Source: CALDTK01 sp045110575
GTDB taxonomy: Bacteria > Bacteroidota > Bacteroidia > Chitinophagales > Saprospiraceae
Length of the DNA stretch: 64,000 nt
Direction: 5' to 3'
NCBI GenBank assembly: GCA_045110575.1
Contig: JBGCGF010000065.1
Coordinates: forward strand, 19,971-83,970
Shown: one piece after another, positions 8,415 through 16,894 of the stretch
Layout of the letters: every line of letters begins with the position of its first letter
Position numbering within the stretch: position 1 is the first letter of the stretch
Program-made: the position numbers and the translations under genes
Notes under the pieces: generated by a model
Told to the model about the DNA's origin: nothing
Database searches by the model: none
What the model saw: only the letters and a program-made list of their open reading frames with translations

Positions 8415-9494
8415 TTAAGATTTAATGAGCTTGATTGATCCTCCATTCCATGCTGCTACATAAGCTCCTGCAGGCTGCGTGGTGAGAATGTCAATGGTCT
8501 GTATTCCTTCCGGTAAAACGTGCTCCAAAATGAGCTGACCTGAAAGAGAAAAGAGTTGAAGCGCTTGGTTGCCGACCGTTTCAACGGTAAGTAATCCATT
8601 TGCATTTGAAACAATTTTAACTGCTGATGTTTTGGCGGAAACTGCGTCCTCGAAAACAATGTTGCTGGTGCTTTCTGAATTATCCAAGTCTCTAGTCACA
8701 AGACGGAAATAGTGAGCCTTGTCAGCAGAAGCTAAGACGGAGTGCTGATAGTGTGCAATTTTGTTTTCTGCTCCTTTAGTTGACACGGTGACGGCAGATT
8801 CGAACGTCTTTCCATCACCAGAAACCTCAATGTCAAAATGTTTGACATTAACTTCACTTGCGGTAGACCATTGAACCAGTACCTCGTGATCGTTTGATCG
8901 CGCAGTTGAGAAGTCAATAAGCGTTGCTGGTAATGGAGCAGATGTCGAACCATTTATACTAAACTCATCTACGTAAAAGGCGCCGAGAGCAGCTGTTCCG
9001 TTAGTCGGGTAGATGCGGATTGTAATCCTTGTCTTTCCGATAGCGAAAACAGGAAGGTTTATCGGAGTTTGAGATCCGATGCTTACAGGGAAAGTGCCGA
9101 GTGATTGCGGATCACCAAAACCAACCTCTGTGCTGTACTCAAGTTGCATGCTTGTCGGTCCGCCTGCACTAGACTCAACGCGAGCTGAAAAGCCAGTAAG
9201 GTCGCAATCTCCAGAAGGGCAAAGCATTTGTGCTTGGTAATACCCTCCGCGCGCAGCAGTTAATGGGAAGAGAGAACCCGTAAGTGCATCTCCGCCATTT
9301 GGACTGGGGTTGATCCCGCCATTGAAAGCTCCACCAGTAAATGCATTTGAAGCAGGAATAGCGCTGCCCGGAGCTAAACTTGTACCATTTAAATTTCCGG
9401 ACTCATAGTCCCAGATGCAAAGTGGCTGAGCTTGTAATGAGTTCCCAATGATGGTAAGCATCACCACGACTAGTGTAAGTAAAGTGTTTTTCAT
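8415..9494 (-). CDS. Secreted protein with T9SS C-terminal sorting domain
   Basis: 359 residues. The signal peptide (MKNTLLTLVVVMLTIIGNSLQA) is followed by an about 160-residue beta-rich region reminiscent of carbohydrate-binding or MAM-like jelly rolls (CIWDYESGNLNGTS ... ITIRIYPTNGT, FYVDEFSING). Next comes the linker PLPATLIDFSTARSNDHEVLVQWSTASE, typical of Bacteroidota T9SS cargo, and a C-terminal Por-type sorting domain (LLTVETVGNQALQLFSLSGQ, ending GGSIKLIKS). Function unknown; surface-attached or released through type IX secretion. It sits inside the curlin array in the same orientation, so it may be an adhesin or accessory factor of the fibres. Confidence 0.82.
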   Translation of the reverse strand: MKNTLLTLVVVMLTIIGNSLQAQPLCIWDYESGNLNGTSLAPGSAIPASNAFTGGAFNGGINPSPNGGDALTGSLFPLTAARGGYYQAQMLCPSGDCDLTGFSARVESSAGGPTSMQLEYSTEVGFGDPQSLGTFPVSIGSQTPINLPVFAIGKTRITIRIYPTNGTAALGAFYVDEFSINGSTSAPLPATLIDFSTARSNDHEVLVQWSTASEVNVKHFDIEVSGDGKTFESAVTVSTKGAENKIAHYQHSVLASADKAHYFRLVTRDLDNSESTSNIVFEDAVSAKTSAVKIVSNANGLLTVETVGNQALQLFSLSGQLILEHVLPEGIQTIDILTTQPAGAYVAAWNGGSIKLIKS

Positions 9495-9558
9495 GTTAGG
9501 ACTGATACGGGGAGCGGAAAAGAATGGTTTGATAAGGCTTTTTGAAAGCCACCGAAAA

Positions 9559-10845
9559 TTAATTCTGAATTATTACAGCTTCGTTATTGTTTCCAATGAT
9601 ATTAACTGTAGCAGAATGTCCGTTACCTATTTGATTGACGTCTACAACGTTGAAGTCTTGGGCAACATTTACATCTAGGATGTTATCGTCACCAAATTGT
9701 ACTCCATAAACTTCATTATCTAATCCAGAAACCTGGATACCATCAGCTAGAATGCCGCTACCTGACTTGTTGTTTGTGCCTGATTGAAAGAGTTGAGTAG
9801 TATTGTTAATTCCTTCCATAAAAGAAGATGCAGTATTTCCCATCCCGTTTTGGGTGATGAATGCATTGTTGCCTTGGCTAGTTCCGGAGAATTGAGCTCC
9901 TGTAGGTCGTTGACCCATTGGATTACCAATTTTCAGATAATTCTGATTCATCATGCCGCTCTGAGAAACGGTAGTCAGGTTACTATTTCCGTGAATGTTA
10001 AGCTCAGCGTCATTGTTGGTATTAACATCTTGGGTAGTATTCGTGATGTTGCCTTCTCCGTTGATCGTATTCAGCGTGGTGTTCCCTGCTGAGCGTTGAA
10101 CCACGAGGTCCCGATTCATTGCACCTATTTGGATAGAAGTAGCAATGTTATTTGAAGTGGCTTGATAAACTATTGAAGAGTTCGATTCGCCTACTTGACT
10201 TATTGTAGCTAGGTTGCTCATATCAGACTGCCCGATAGCTGCTACATTCTCATTGCCACTTTGTGTTATGGTAGCGATACCTCCGATACTTGCAGATAGG
10301 GCAGGGTTGAATGGTGCAGCCGGAATTCCGATCATTGCCATTTGTGCAGAAGGAAATTCTCCTTGGACGATTCCTGCTCTGTTGGCATTGCCATTCTCTT
10401 GGGTAACAGTTGCGGTATTGCCTGAGGTGGCTGAGTTGTTTCCTTGTAAGGTTGCCGCTACATGGTCATCTCCGGTTTGAGTGATTGTGCTCTGATCGTT
10501 AGTACTCGTACCTCCGTTCTGGCCTTGTAAGGCTAGAGAGAAGTTGTCATTTCCTGTTGCTGTCGTTTCACTGCTATTGCTTGCTCCATTCTGTATAACA
10601 TTGGAACTGTTTCCATTTCCATCATGGAGCGATACGCTAGCGTTAGTATTACCTTCTTGAAGAACGTCGGTATTATTGGTGTTACCTATTTGGGTAATAC
10701 TACTTGTGTTACCATCCCCAATTTGTTCAGTAATGTCAATATTTGAATTACCAGTAGTAGTACTGGTTGCAATATTTCCAGTCTGTGCAAATGTTTGCAA
10801 GGAAAATCCTACCAGAAATAGGCTTAAAATGTTTTTGTACTTCAT
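9559..10845 (-). CDS. Secreted curlin-repeat (amyloid subunit) protein, first gene of the array
   Basis: 428 residues. The signal peptide (MKYKNILSLFLVGFSLQTFA, cleavage before QTGN) precedes curlin repeats (ITQIGNTNNTDVLQEGNTN, VSQSGMMNQN, VNQIGNGHSATVNI) ending GNNNEAVIIQN. Some repeats are interrupted by non-canonical hydrophobic stretches (MAMIGIPAAPFNPALSASIGG) and a PMGQRPTGAQ segment. First minus-strand gene of the array; its promoter must lie in the 10846-11522 divergent region. Confidence 0.88.
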   Translation of the reverse strand: MKYKNILSLFLVGFSLQTFAQTGNIATSTTTGNSNIDITEQIGDGNTSSITQIGNTNNTDVLQEGNTNASVSLHDGNGNSSNVIQNGASNSSETTATGNDNFSLALQGQNGGTSTNDQSTITQTGDDHVAATLQGNNSATSGNTATVTQENGNANRAGIVQGEFPSAQMAMIGIPAAPFNPALSASIGGIATITQSGNENVAAIGQSDMSNLATISQVGESNSSIVYQATSNNIATSIQIGAMNRDLVVQRSAGNTTLNTINGEGNITNTTQDVNTNNDAELNIHGNSNLTTVSQSGMMNQNYLKIGNPMGQRPTGAQFSGTSQGNNAFITQNGMGNTASSFMEGINNTTQLFQSGTNNKSGSGILADGIQVSGLDNEVYGVQFGDDNILDVNVAQDFNVVDVNQIGNGHSATVNIIGNNNEAVIIQN

Positions 10846-11522
10846 CGTAGGGACTAAATTGACCTGACGACCCGAGGTCGCTACCGAAATGACTTTACAC
10901 TTTTTTTCAAGTCGAATGAACTCTTAATAAGTAAACATGCGACAGTGCTGAGGTAGGTTACGAGGCTGAAAGGTTTTGGTTTCGTGATTGATTTTGGTTC
11001 GGTAAAGATATGTTATAAGTCAGCGGGGGACAAACAGTTTGAAATCTGATAGTGGCTATGTCGATTCGTAAGTGCCTGTTAGTCAGTGAGTAATGGTTGG
11101 GTGCTGGTTTTTTATTACCTGTATTCAGGTAAGTACTTAAGGTGTAGTCAAGAGGCATTCGTTACGCTGTTTGAATTAGATATTAGTCCATTATGCGTAA
11201 GATTTTGATATTATGATATTTTATGTATGGTGTAGAAATGAGTGGACATATGGTCAGTTAGAAATAAATTTGTACAGTTCCAGATGTTTGCATGCAGTTC
11301 TTTTTCTGGACAAGGTGAGAAGCGTAAGTATATTTCGGAACTAGATTCATATATTTTTGGATTTTAGAATAAATTTAGGTGTTTTGGTTACGCATTTTGA
11401 ATAGATTTACCCTTGTGGCCTTGCTAAAGCTATCGATCTTGTTATGTTTTGACTATATTTGTGTAATCTGTAATTTTGAATCGTTTGAAATTACTAGTGA
11501 GTTCAAGTTAAATCAGTCTAAA
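10846..11522. other. AT-rich divergent intergenic region of the curli locus
   Basis: 677 bp between the first curlin gene (minus) and the csg export operon (plus). No convincing gene is seen; the ORF at 10958-11158 has no family features. The AT-richness and divergent layout fit a shared control region, the equivalent of the csgBAC-csgDEFG intergenic region in enterobacteria. A perfect -7 box for the plus operon is at 11454-11461. No csgD-like regulator gene is present in the window. Confidence 0.6.
11454..11461 (+). promoter_or_regulatory. Candidate -7 box of the csg export operon
   Basis: TATATTTG matches the Bacteroidota sigma-A -7 consensus TAnnTTTG and lies about 61 bp upstream of the first ATG. 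No TTG at the ideal 18-20 bp distance is evident, so the -33 element is uncertain. Confidence 0.45.
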
Positions 11523-12101
11523 ATGAAATTCGCACTCTCCGTATTGGTGATTGTCTTGTTCGCTTCTGCAGGAATCTCTCAGACGAATACAGATGTTTCC
11601 GAAAATGTCAACCAAGACCTGTTGACCTCTGATGAAAGGGCTCGTGTAAGCGCCCTTAGAAATGATCTAGGTCTAATCGTTGGCCAACAAGAAGAGGATA
11701 TACGTCTTGTGCAAATGGGTGATGGAAACTTAGCAGACCTACAGCTTCGCCAAACCTTAGAATCGGATAGAGCTCGACTAGCTGTGTCGCAAACGGGAGG
11801 CGTTGTAGGTAACAGCATAAATCTTCAATTTCAGGGATCTGGTGTAGACATGTCTGTATTGCAATTGGGAGATGGTAACCTCTATAATGCAGACCTTACA
11901 GGGACGGCACAGTCGTTAGATATCCTCCAAGAGGGCTTTAACAATGAAATTCGGCAAAATGTAGAGCTAGAGAGTGGAGCTCAGATTGAGTTAATTCAAC
12001 TGGGCGATGATAATTTTCTCAATGCAGATGGCGTGGGCCGCTCTATTCAGGTTACGCAGCGAAACGGTGGAAGGGCCGTTCTGTCTGAACTAGACAATTA
12101 G
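11523..12101 (+). CDS. Small curlin-like subunit, CsgB/CsgA-type
   Basis: 192 residues from the ATG at 11523, which begins a signal peptide (MKFALSVLVIVLFASAGIS). The mature part has spaced curlin-like units: VQMGDGNLADLQL, VSQTGGVVGNSINLQFQ, LQLGDGNLYNADL, LQEGFNNEI and IQLGDDNFLNADG, ending in TQRNGG. Unlike the minus-strand curlins it has few repeats, more charged residues and an N-terminal non-repeat segment. First gene of the csg operon with 3 bp to csgE. Inferred role: minor subunit or nucleator analogous to CsgB; it could instead be a small major subunit. Confidence 0.78.
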   Translation: MKFALSVLVIVLFASAGISQTNTDVSENVNQDLLTSDERARVSALRNDLGLIVGQQEEDIRLVQMGDGNLADLQLRQTLESDRARLAVSQTGGVVGNSINLQFQGSGVDMSVLQLGDGNLYNADLTGTAQSLDILQEGFNNEIRQNVELESGAQIELIQLGDDNFLNADGVGRSIQVTQRNGGRAVLSELDN

Positions 12102-12104
12102 CAC

Positions 12105-12881
12105 ATGCGACATTGGGTTCGGAGTTCTTCAATTGGGCTATGTTGTTTGATGCTGTTCGTACTACATGAATCTCTGGTTGCTCAAATTGACCCCGGCGAA
12201 GCGTTTGAAATAAGCTACTCTGCCAATGTTGTTGGAGAGAACTTAGAGTTAACCCCTCTCATAAAAACGATCCGAAAAGATATTTCATCCTTTAATTCCG
12301 TAGTCGAAATAATGGCTACGGATGCAGCAAGGAACCAATCGTTTTTTACCCAGCCAGGCTTGGTTTCTGTCCCTGCAAAAGGTGAAGCCTCGATGACTAA
12401 GCTCGTCATACCGGCAGAAAATCTAACGATTGTAGCATTAAAACTTGAGCTAACACACGTGCAAGAAGGTTGGTCTTTGCGGGACACTTTTATCTATAGA
12501 TTCAAGCTTTCGCCAAAACCAGCCAAAAATACTGAAAGAGATCCCGACTTTATTGAGATCGATGGGTTGGTAATAGATCGCACCATTACCAAAAGTGGTC
12601 AAGATTTCTACGGACTTTTCTTCAGAGACTGGCAGGCACCCTTCGGTGCTCGTTCATTTTCTATAATACTTGAGGAGTCTCCCTGGAGGGGAAGGCAGAC
12701 AATGATTAAGGTAAGTATTGATGATCAATTAATATATCAGCGAATATTGCAGCCTCGGTACGATGCATTGGAAGAAATGTCTAAGCAGGCAATTGCTTAT
12801 GCCTATCAAACGCTAAGTGTAGCGGTTCAAGCGGCGCAAAGTAGAGATGGTCAGGTAAACGAAGTACTCGAGGAGTTTTGA
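12105..12881 (+). CDS. csgE: Curli production assembly/transport protein CsgE with N-terminal extension
   Basis: 258 residues with a signal peptide ending near LVAQ. The last 110 residues match CsgE: IDGLVIDRTITKSGQDFYGLFF, then SPWRGRQTMIKVSIDDQLIYQRIL and VNEVLEEF, paralleling E. coli CsgE (TVSSIGHDFYRAFSDKW ... DVIFQTFLFPLKRDF). CsgE caps the periplasmic side of the CsgG channel and delivers curlin. The first about 120 mature residues are additional to the roughly 129-residue enterobacterial protein; they look like an all-beta domain (FEISYSANVVGENLELTP ... VIPAENLTIVALKLEL) reminiscent of the CsgH-like protein encoded next. An exact copy of the 14-bp motif (12506-12519) falls at the junction of the two parts. 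Confidence 0.88.
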   Translation: MRHWVRSSSIGLCCLMLFVLHESLVAQIDPGEAFEISYSANVVGENLELTPLIKTIRKDISSFNSVVEIMATDAARNQSFFTQPGLVSVPAKGEASMTKLVIPAENLTIVALKLELTHVQEGWSLRDTFIYRFKLSPKPAKNTERDPDFIEIDGLVIDRTITKSGQDFYGLFFRDWQAPFGARSFSIILEESPWRGRQTMIKVSIDDQLIYQRILQPRYDALEEMSKQAIAYAYQTLSVAVQAAQSRDGQVNEVLEEF

Positions 12882-12903
12882 CCTCCTCATAGAACTGAAA
12901 GAA

Positions 12904-13320
12904 ATGAAGAACTCAACTATGAAAACATCTCTACTCTGCGGATTCTTCCTCTTGATTTTCTCTACGTTCAGCCTTGCTCAATCGACAATGGATAGCCTTA
13001 TGAGACTAGAGGATCAAGCAAAAGTTCGGTGGGTTGTTGATACTGCTGGAGGGTATGTGGATGTCAATATTGAGATCCATAATGTTGGCCCTGGACCCAT
13101 TAATTTTTCATACAAGATCGGCGTCTCGAAAAAAGGGATCACCGGTAATGCGAGTAGAAGTTCACAGGGAGGATCCAAGATGATAGGATCTGGAAACACC
13201 GTTACATGTAGAGCAGTCAAGCTCAATGTTCTGGCAGGTGACAAACTGAATTTAAGCTACGAGGTTGAAGGTGAAGGTTTTAAAGATCAACTAGTTGATG
13301 AAAAGCTGGTTGGTTTATGA
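12904..13320 (+). CDS. CsgH-like periplasmic curli accessory protein
   Basis: 138 residues; an in-frame ATG at 12919 would start the signal peptide directly (MKTSLLCGFFLLIFSTFSLA). The mature domain is a small beta-sandwich candidate with VNIEIHNVGPGPINFSYKI, then GNASRSSQGGSKMIGSGNTV and LNVLAGDKLNLSYEV. This order (Y-x-I, an SRSSQ-type loop, then a T-V strand and a final L-x-Y/A strand) resembles CsgH/CsgC-family chaperones that hold curlin soluble in the periplasm. Position between csgE and csgF supports a curli role. Homology is by eye only. Confidence 0.65.
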   Translation: MKNSTMKTSLLCGFFLLIFSTFSLAQSTMDSLMRLEDQAKVRWVVDTAGGYVDVNIEIHNVGPGPINFSYKIGVSKKGITGNASRSSQGGSKMIGSGNTVTCRAVKLNVLAGDKLNLSYEVEGEGFKDQLVDEKLVGL

Positions 13321-13405
13321 GATTACTATAAAAAATCTGTTTGAAAGTTCATTCATGTGGATGATTTGTGTTTACTTTATTGTTGAAATCAGTCCTAAAG
13401 AAAAA

Positions 13406-13843
13406 ATGTTACTAACACGACGCGTAGCCCTATTGGGCTTGCTTTGCCTGTTCGCGATTGTCGGATATGGCCAGGATTTGCGCTATACTCCCAAGAATCC
13501 AGCTTTCGGCGGGAATACCTTTAACTATCAGTGGTTGCTTTCCGGTGCGCAAGCGCAAAATGGATTGACAGATGTCAGTGCGGCAAGAACAAGCTCTTCT
13601 CGGACTTCCTCTTCCCGGAGCACGACATTAGATGACTTTACCGAGAGTTTGAATCGGCAGCTCCTAAACTCAATTACCCGGCAACTTTTTGATTTGCAAA
13701 TCGGAAATGGAGGCTTGACGGAAGGCAGCTATTCTCTTGGTAATTTTCAAGTAGATGTCGTTGAAGGAGCTGATGGCGTGATCATTACTATTGTAGACAT
13801 TGTAAATGGCGGTACCACAGAGGTAGTTGTCCCATATTTCTAA
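13406..13843 (+). CDS. csgF: Curli assembly protein CsgF
   Basis: 145 residues from the ATG at 13406, chosen because it begins a signal peptide (MLLTRRVALLGLLCLFAIVGYG); the frame is open back to 13295 but that part overlaps the previous gene. The diagnostic N-terminal segment of mature CsgF is conserved (LRYTPKNPAFGGNTFNYQWLLSGAQAQN, split here as YTPKNPAFGGN and WLLSGAQAQN), followed by a Ser/Arg/Thr-rich linker, LDDFTESLNRQLLNSITRQL and a beta-rich C-terminal part. CsgF binds inside the CsgG pore on the outer face and couples export to nucleation. 6 bp before csgG. Confidence 0.93.
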   Translation: MLLTRRVALLGLLCLFAIVGYGQDLRYTPKNPAFGGNTFNYQWLLSGAQAQNGLTDVSAARTSSSRTSSSRSTTLDDFTESLNRQLLNSITRQLFDLQIGNGGLTEGSYSLGNFQVDVVEGADGVIITIVDIVNGGTTEVVVPYF

Positions 13844-13849
13844 GGAACT

Positions 13850-15262
13850 ATGAGAACATTACTATCCCTTTGTGTAGCAATTTTTGCTACCCTTGTTTTG
13901 CTGAGCAGTTGCGGGCAAAATGTATTCCGTCCACTTAAACCTTCTGTGGCTGTTCTGAACGAGCCTACCGCGGCAAGCGTGGAGCTTCGAAAGCTTCCTG
14001 TTCCAGCCGAGCCGGTAGTTGTCGCAGTCTACAAATTTAGAGATCAAACCGGTCAGTACAAGCCTACTGAAAATGGTTCAAGTTTTTCAACCGCCGTTAC
14101 TCAAGGCGCTACAAACATCTTGATAAAGGCACTTGATGAAAGTGGCTACTTCACCCCAATCGAAAGAGAAAACGTAAGTAACCTTCTCAATGAGCGAAAG
14201 ATTATCAGATCTACGCGTACTCAATACGGAGGTCCAGAAGCTCAGGCAGGACCGGTTCTTCCTCCACTGCTATATGCCGGGATTATCATTGAAGGTGGCA
14301 TTGTTAGCTACGACGCAAATGTGATCACAGGAGGAGCAGGCGTACGATATTTTGGCGCAGGTGCAAATACGCAGTATCGACAAGATCGAATTACAATCTA
14401 TCTCCGAGCGATTTCCACCTCAAATGGAAGGATCTTAAACACGGTCAACACTTCGCGTACAATTTTAAGCCAGGCGCTAGATGGAGGACTGTTTAGGTTC
14501 GTCAAGTTTCAGCGTCTACTTGAGGCTGAGACAGGATACACCTACAATGAGCCCGCAGAAATTGCCGTACGTGAAGCAATCGAAAAGGCTGTGCAAATGC
14601 TCGTCCTTGAAGGCTTGTCTTCAGGGCTTTGGATGACGAGTGACACAACGAGTCTTGCCGCTCAGCAAATCGGAACGCTGCGTGAGAAGCAAGCAACGTA
14701 TGATCCCCATCACTTAGCAAGTAATTTTAGTCTCCCGGCAAGACCTACTGTCTATCTCGGGGCCTCAGCCCAAGCGATGCAGTACGCCGGAGATCTCTTC
14801 AATGGTCGCTACGAGTATGGTGGGGGCGCTCGGGTTGGCCTGAGGATAAAACCACAGTTCGGCATTGGTCTCCATGGATTCTCCGGGAGACTGAGTACTG
14901 TCGATCTTGAATTTAGTCAGTCAATCGCTTCTGGCGGATTGACCTTTGACTACCGCCCCGTTCCTGATTATCGGTTTGTACCCATTCTTAGGGTAGGCCC
15001 AGGAGTCACGCTGCTTACGGAAGACAATGAGGCAAATCCGTCAGGGGCTAATGCCTACGCAAATCTTTATTACTCCGCTGGTGCAGAATATCAGCTCACG
15101 CCAAGCTTAGAGCTTTTCGGAGAAGTAGGAAACACCTACTTGCTCTCTGATGAAATTGATGGGTTGGAACAAGGCAAATTTAGCGACTGGTTCCTTTCTG
15201 CTCAGGTTGGAATACAATTCATGTTTGGGAAATCGAAGGCCCAGAAACTCGAGAAATCATGA
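13850..15262 (+). CDS. csgG: Curli secretion pore lipoprotein CsgG with C-terminal extension
   Basis: 470 residues. Lipoprotein signal with lipobox LLSSC at residues 17-21. Residues 20-270 are CsgG: VVAVYKFRDQTGQYKP, ALDESGYFTPIERENVSNLLNERKIIR, LYAGIIIEGGIVSYDANVITGG and ALDGGLFRF. CsgG forms a nonameric outer-membrane channel for curlin export. E. coli CsgG is 277 residues; about 190 extra C-terminal residues here (from about 285) look like an outer-membrane beta-barrel or OmpA-like strand series (VYLGASAQAMQYAGDLFNG ... GLRIKPQFGIGLHGFSGRL ... FLSAQVGIQFMFG). The stop overlaps the start of the next gene by 4 bp. Confidence 0.95.
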   Translation: MRTLLSLCVAIFATLVLLSSCGQNVFRPLKPSVAVLNEPTAASVELRKLPVPAEPVVVAVYKFRDQTGQYKPTENGSSFSTAVTQGATNILIKALDESGYFTPIERENVSNLLNERKIIRSTRTQYGGPEAQAGPVLPPLLYAGIIIEGGIVSYDANVITGGAGVRYFGAGANTQYRQDRITIYLRAISTSNGRILNTVNTSRTILSQALDGGLFRFVKFQRLLEAETGYTYNEPAEIAVREAIEKAVQMLVLEGLSSGLWMTSDTTSLAAQQIGTLREKQATYDPHHLASNFSLPARPTVYLGASAQAMQYAGDLFNGRYEYGGGARVGLRIKPQFGIGLHGFSGRLSTVDLEFSQSIASGGLTFDYRPVPDYRFVPILRVGPGVTLLTEDNEANPSGANAYANLYYSAGAEYQLTPSLELFGEVGNTYLLSDEIDGLEQGKFSDWFLSAQVGIQFMFGKSKAQKLEKS

Positions 15263-16764
15263 ATATAAATACATTTTTACTTGCATTTTTTTGCGGGTGT
15301 ATCCTTCTTTTTACTAGCTGCCAAGAAGCCGCAGTAGGGGAAGGGACTTCTAAGGTCTTCACAATGAACGGTGAAGTTATCGATGATGATTCTAACCTTC
15401 CAGTAGAAGGTGCTTTAGTTACACTGAATCCTAGTTTAAGTAGTACCCTCACAGATTCTGCTGGGCAGTTTTCTTTTGCCGAAGTTTCGTTTGGTGTAGA
15501 GAGCTATACGCTTAACATTGAGGCGGATAACTATCGAAGATATATTCAAGCAATTTCAACGGAATCTCTTCCTGAAGTCGTTTCGCTTATTGTTGCGATG
15601 ACGCCTATCATCAGTGATCTTACGGCTCCTACAGTACCTTCTTCTCCTAGTCCATTCAATGGCGAAGCCGGCGTCTCAACTGAGGTGAGGCTTTCTTGGG
15701 AGGCTGAAGATGATTCCCCAGATGAACTTCGTTTCGATGTTTTCCTCTTTGATATGTCTGGTGATGTTACGGTCGCAAGGGGCCTCGACAGTGCTCAATA
15801 TGAGATAGAAGGCCTGAATTTTGGCGAAAGCTTTACTTGGCAGGTCGCAGCATACGATGGGGTTCAAGACACTGTTTATAGTCCGGTGTGGCAGTTTACA
15901 ACTGACGCTGTTCCAGGCTTTACGCTAGCATTTGACCGCACAGAATCCAACAGCCTGCAGATTTATACGGGGGATATTGGAGTTGCTGAGGAAGATCTTT
16001 ATCTCGTTACTCGAAGCGGTGCGCAAAGCTTTAAACCTAAGTTCAGCCCCGATGGTAACAACATGGCTTACCTTGAATTGTCAGGTGTGGATGCATATTT
16101 AACCCTTGCAAACTCAGATGGGTCAAGCGCAACTCGGATATTTAATAATCCAATAAATCCAATCGATCTTAATCTGTATGATTTCGATTGGACGCCAACA
16201 GGTTCGAGTATCGTATTTGGGTATCTAAATCAATTATGGCAAGTTGATGTAGGTACTCGTCGAGTAACTCGGATCCGAACGTTTCAAGGCGCAGAAACGG
16301 TTCAAGAAGTAACTGCTAGTCCTATAGTTGGCACCTTTGCTGTTAACTTGGTTAGTAATAATGGTCTTCAGAATACGGTTCTTAGTTTTTCTACAATTAA
16401 TGCAATTATAGATACCATTATGGCCGATACAGTTGGGTTGGTGTCTGGAATTGAATATAGCCCAAGTGGTAATCAAATCCTTATGGCTATTGATCAATCT
16501 GGTCAAGAGTCTCAAACCTTAAGGCAACTTGATGCTCAACTCTTCGAATTCGAGATTGCTACTGGTGTAAGGTTCAATGTCTCAGGTGGCAAGGCTGCGG
16601 GCTTGAATGATTTATCACCTAGCTACTCTGTAGATGGTGCGTTCATCTACTTCACGCGTGGCTCTAATCGCTTGGATCGTGAACCGGCCATTTGGAGAGT
16701 TGCGCGAAATGCGACGAACGCCGATTTGGTCATGGATAGAGGGCGCAATCCAACGCTTCGTTAA
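15259..16764 (+). CDS. Beta-propeller lipoprotein translationally coupled to csgG
   Basis: 501 residues, lipobox LLFTSC near residue 21. Domain order: a carboxypeptidase-regulatory-like fold (MNGEVIDDDSNLPVEGALVT ... GQFSFAEVSFG, residues 36-110), a fibronectin-III-like domain (PSPFNGEAGVSTEVRLSW ... WQFTTDAV, about 120-215), then TolB/PD40-type propeller blades (FKPKFSPDGNNMAYLE, DFDWTPTGSSIVFG, GIEYSPSGNQILMA, SPSYSVDGAFIYFTRG). Its ATG overlaps the csgG stop (ATGA), implying translational coupling, so it is probably a curli accessory lipoprotein, perhaps a periplasmic or surface scaffold for the pore or fibre. No enterobacterial equivalent is known to me. Confidence 0.8.
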   Translation: MNINTFLLAFFCGCILLFTSCQEAAVGEGTSKVFTMNGEVIDDDSNLPVEGALVTLNPSLSSTLTDSAGQFSFAEVSFGVESYTLNIEADNYRRYIQAISTESLPEVVSLIVAMTPIISDLTAPTVPSSPSPFNGEAGVSTEVRLSWEAEDDSPDELRFDVFLFDMSGDVTVARGLDSAQYEIEGLNFGESFTWQVAAYDGVQDTVYSPVWQFTTDAVPGFTLAFDRTESNSLQIYTGDIGVAEEDLYLVTRSGAQSFKPKFSPDGNNMAYLELSGVDAYLTLANSDGSSATRIFNNPINPIDLNLYDFDWTPTGSSIVFGYLNQLWQVDVGTRRVTRIRTFQGAETVQEVTASPIVGTFAVNLVSNNGLQNTVLSFSTINAIIDTIMADTVGLVSGIEYSPSGNQILMAIDQSGQESQTLRQLDAQLFEFEIATGVRFNVSGGKAAGLNDLSPSYSVDGAFIYFTRGSNRLDREPAIWRVARNATNADLVMDRGRNPTLR

Positions 16765-16894
16765 CGTCGGCTTGGTGTAATCGGCCTGCTGTTGCTCTTG
16801 AACTGTCTATTGTAGAAACTCTTCTATCGGCTTGTTGTAAAAGCTAGTCGATCGTATAGTAATCGTATGGCTTGTGGCGCTACCTTCGCACTCT

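Noticed and set aside
8629..8642. GTTTTGGCGGAAAC as a further copy of the iterated motif
   Set aside because: Two mismatches inside the GAAAG half; counted only as a weak variant, as were 32966, 36156 and 39342.
1854..10845. Regular repeats resembling a CRISPR array or tandem DNA satellite
   Set aside because: Periodicity is that of codon-biased curlin repeats within open frames with signal peptides; no constant repeat with unique spacers and no cas genes.
10958..11158. 66-residue minus-strand ORF in the curli divergent region
   Set aside because: No signal peptide, family motif or codon pattern; lies in AT-rich promoter-type DNA.
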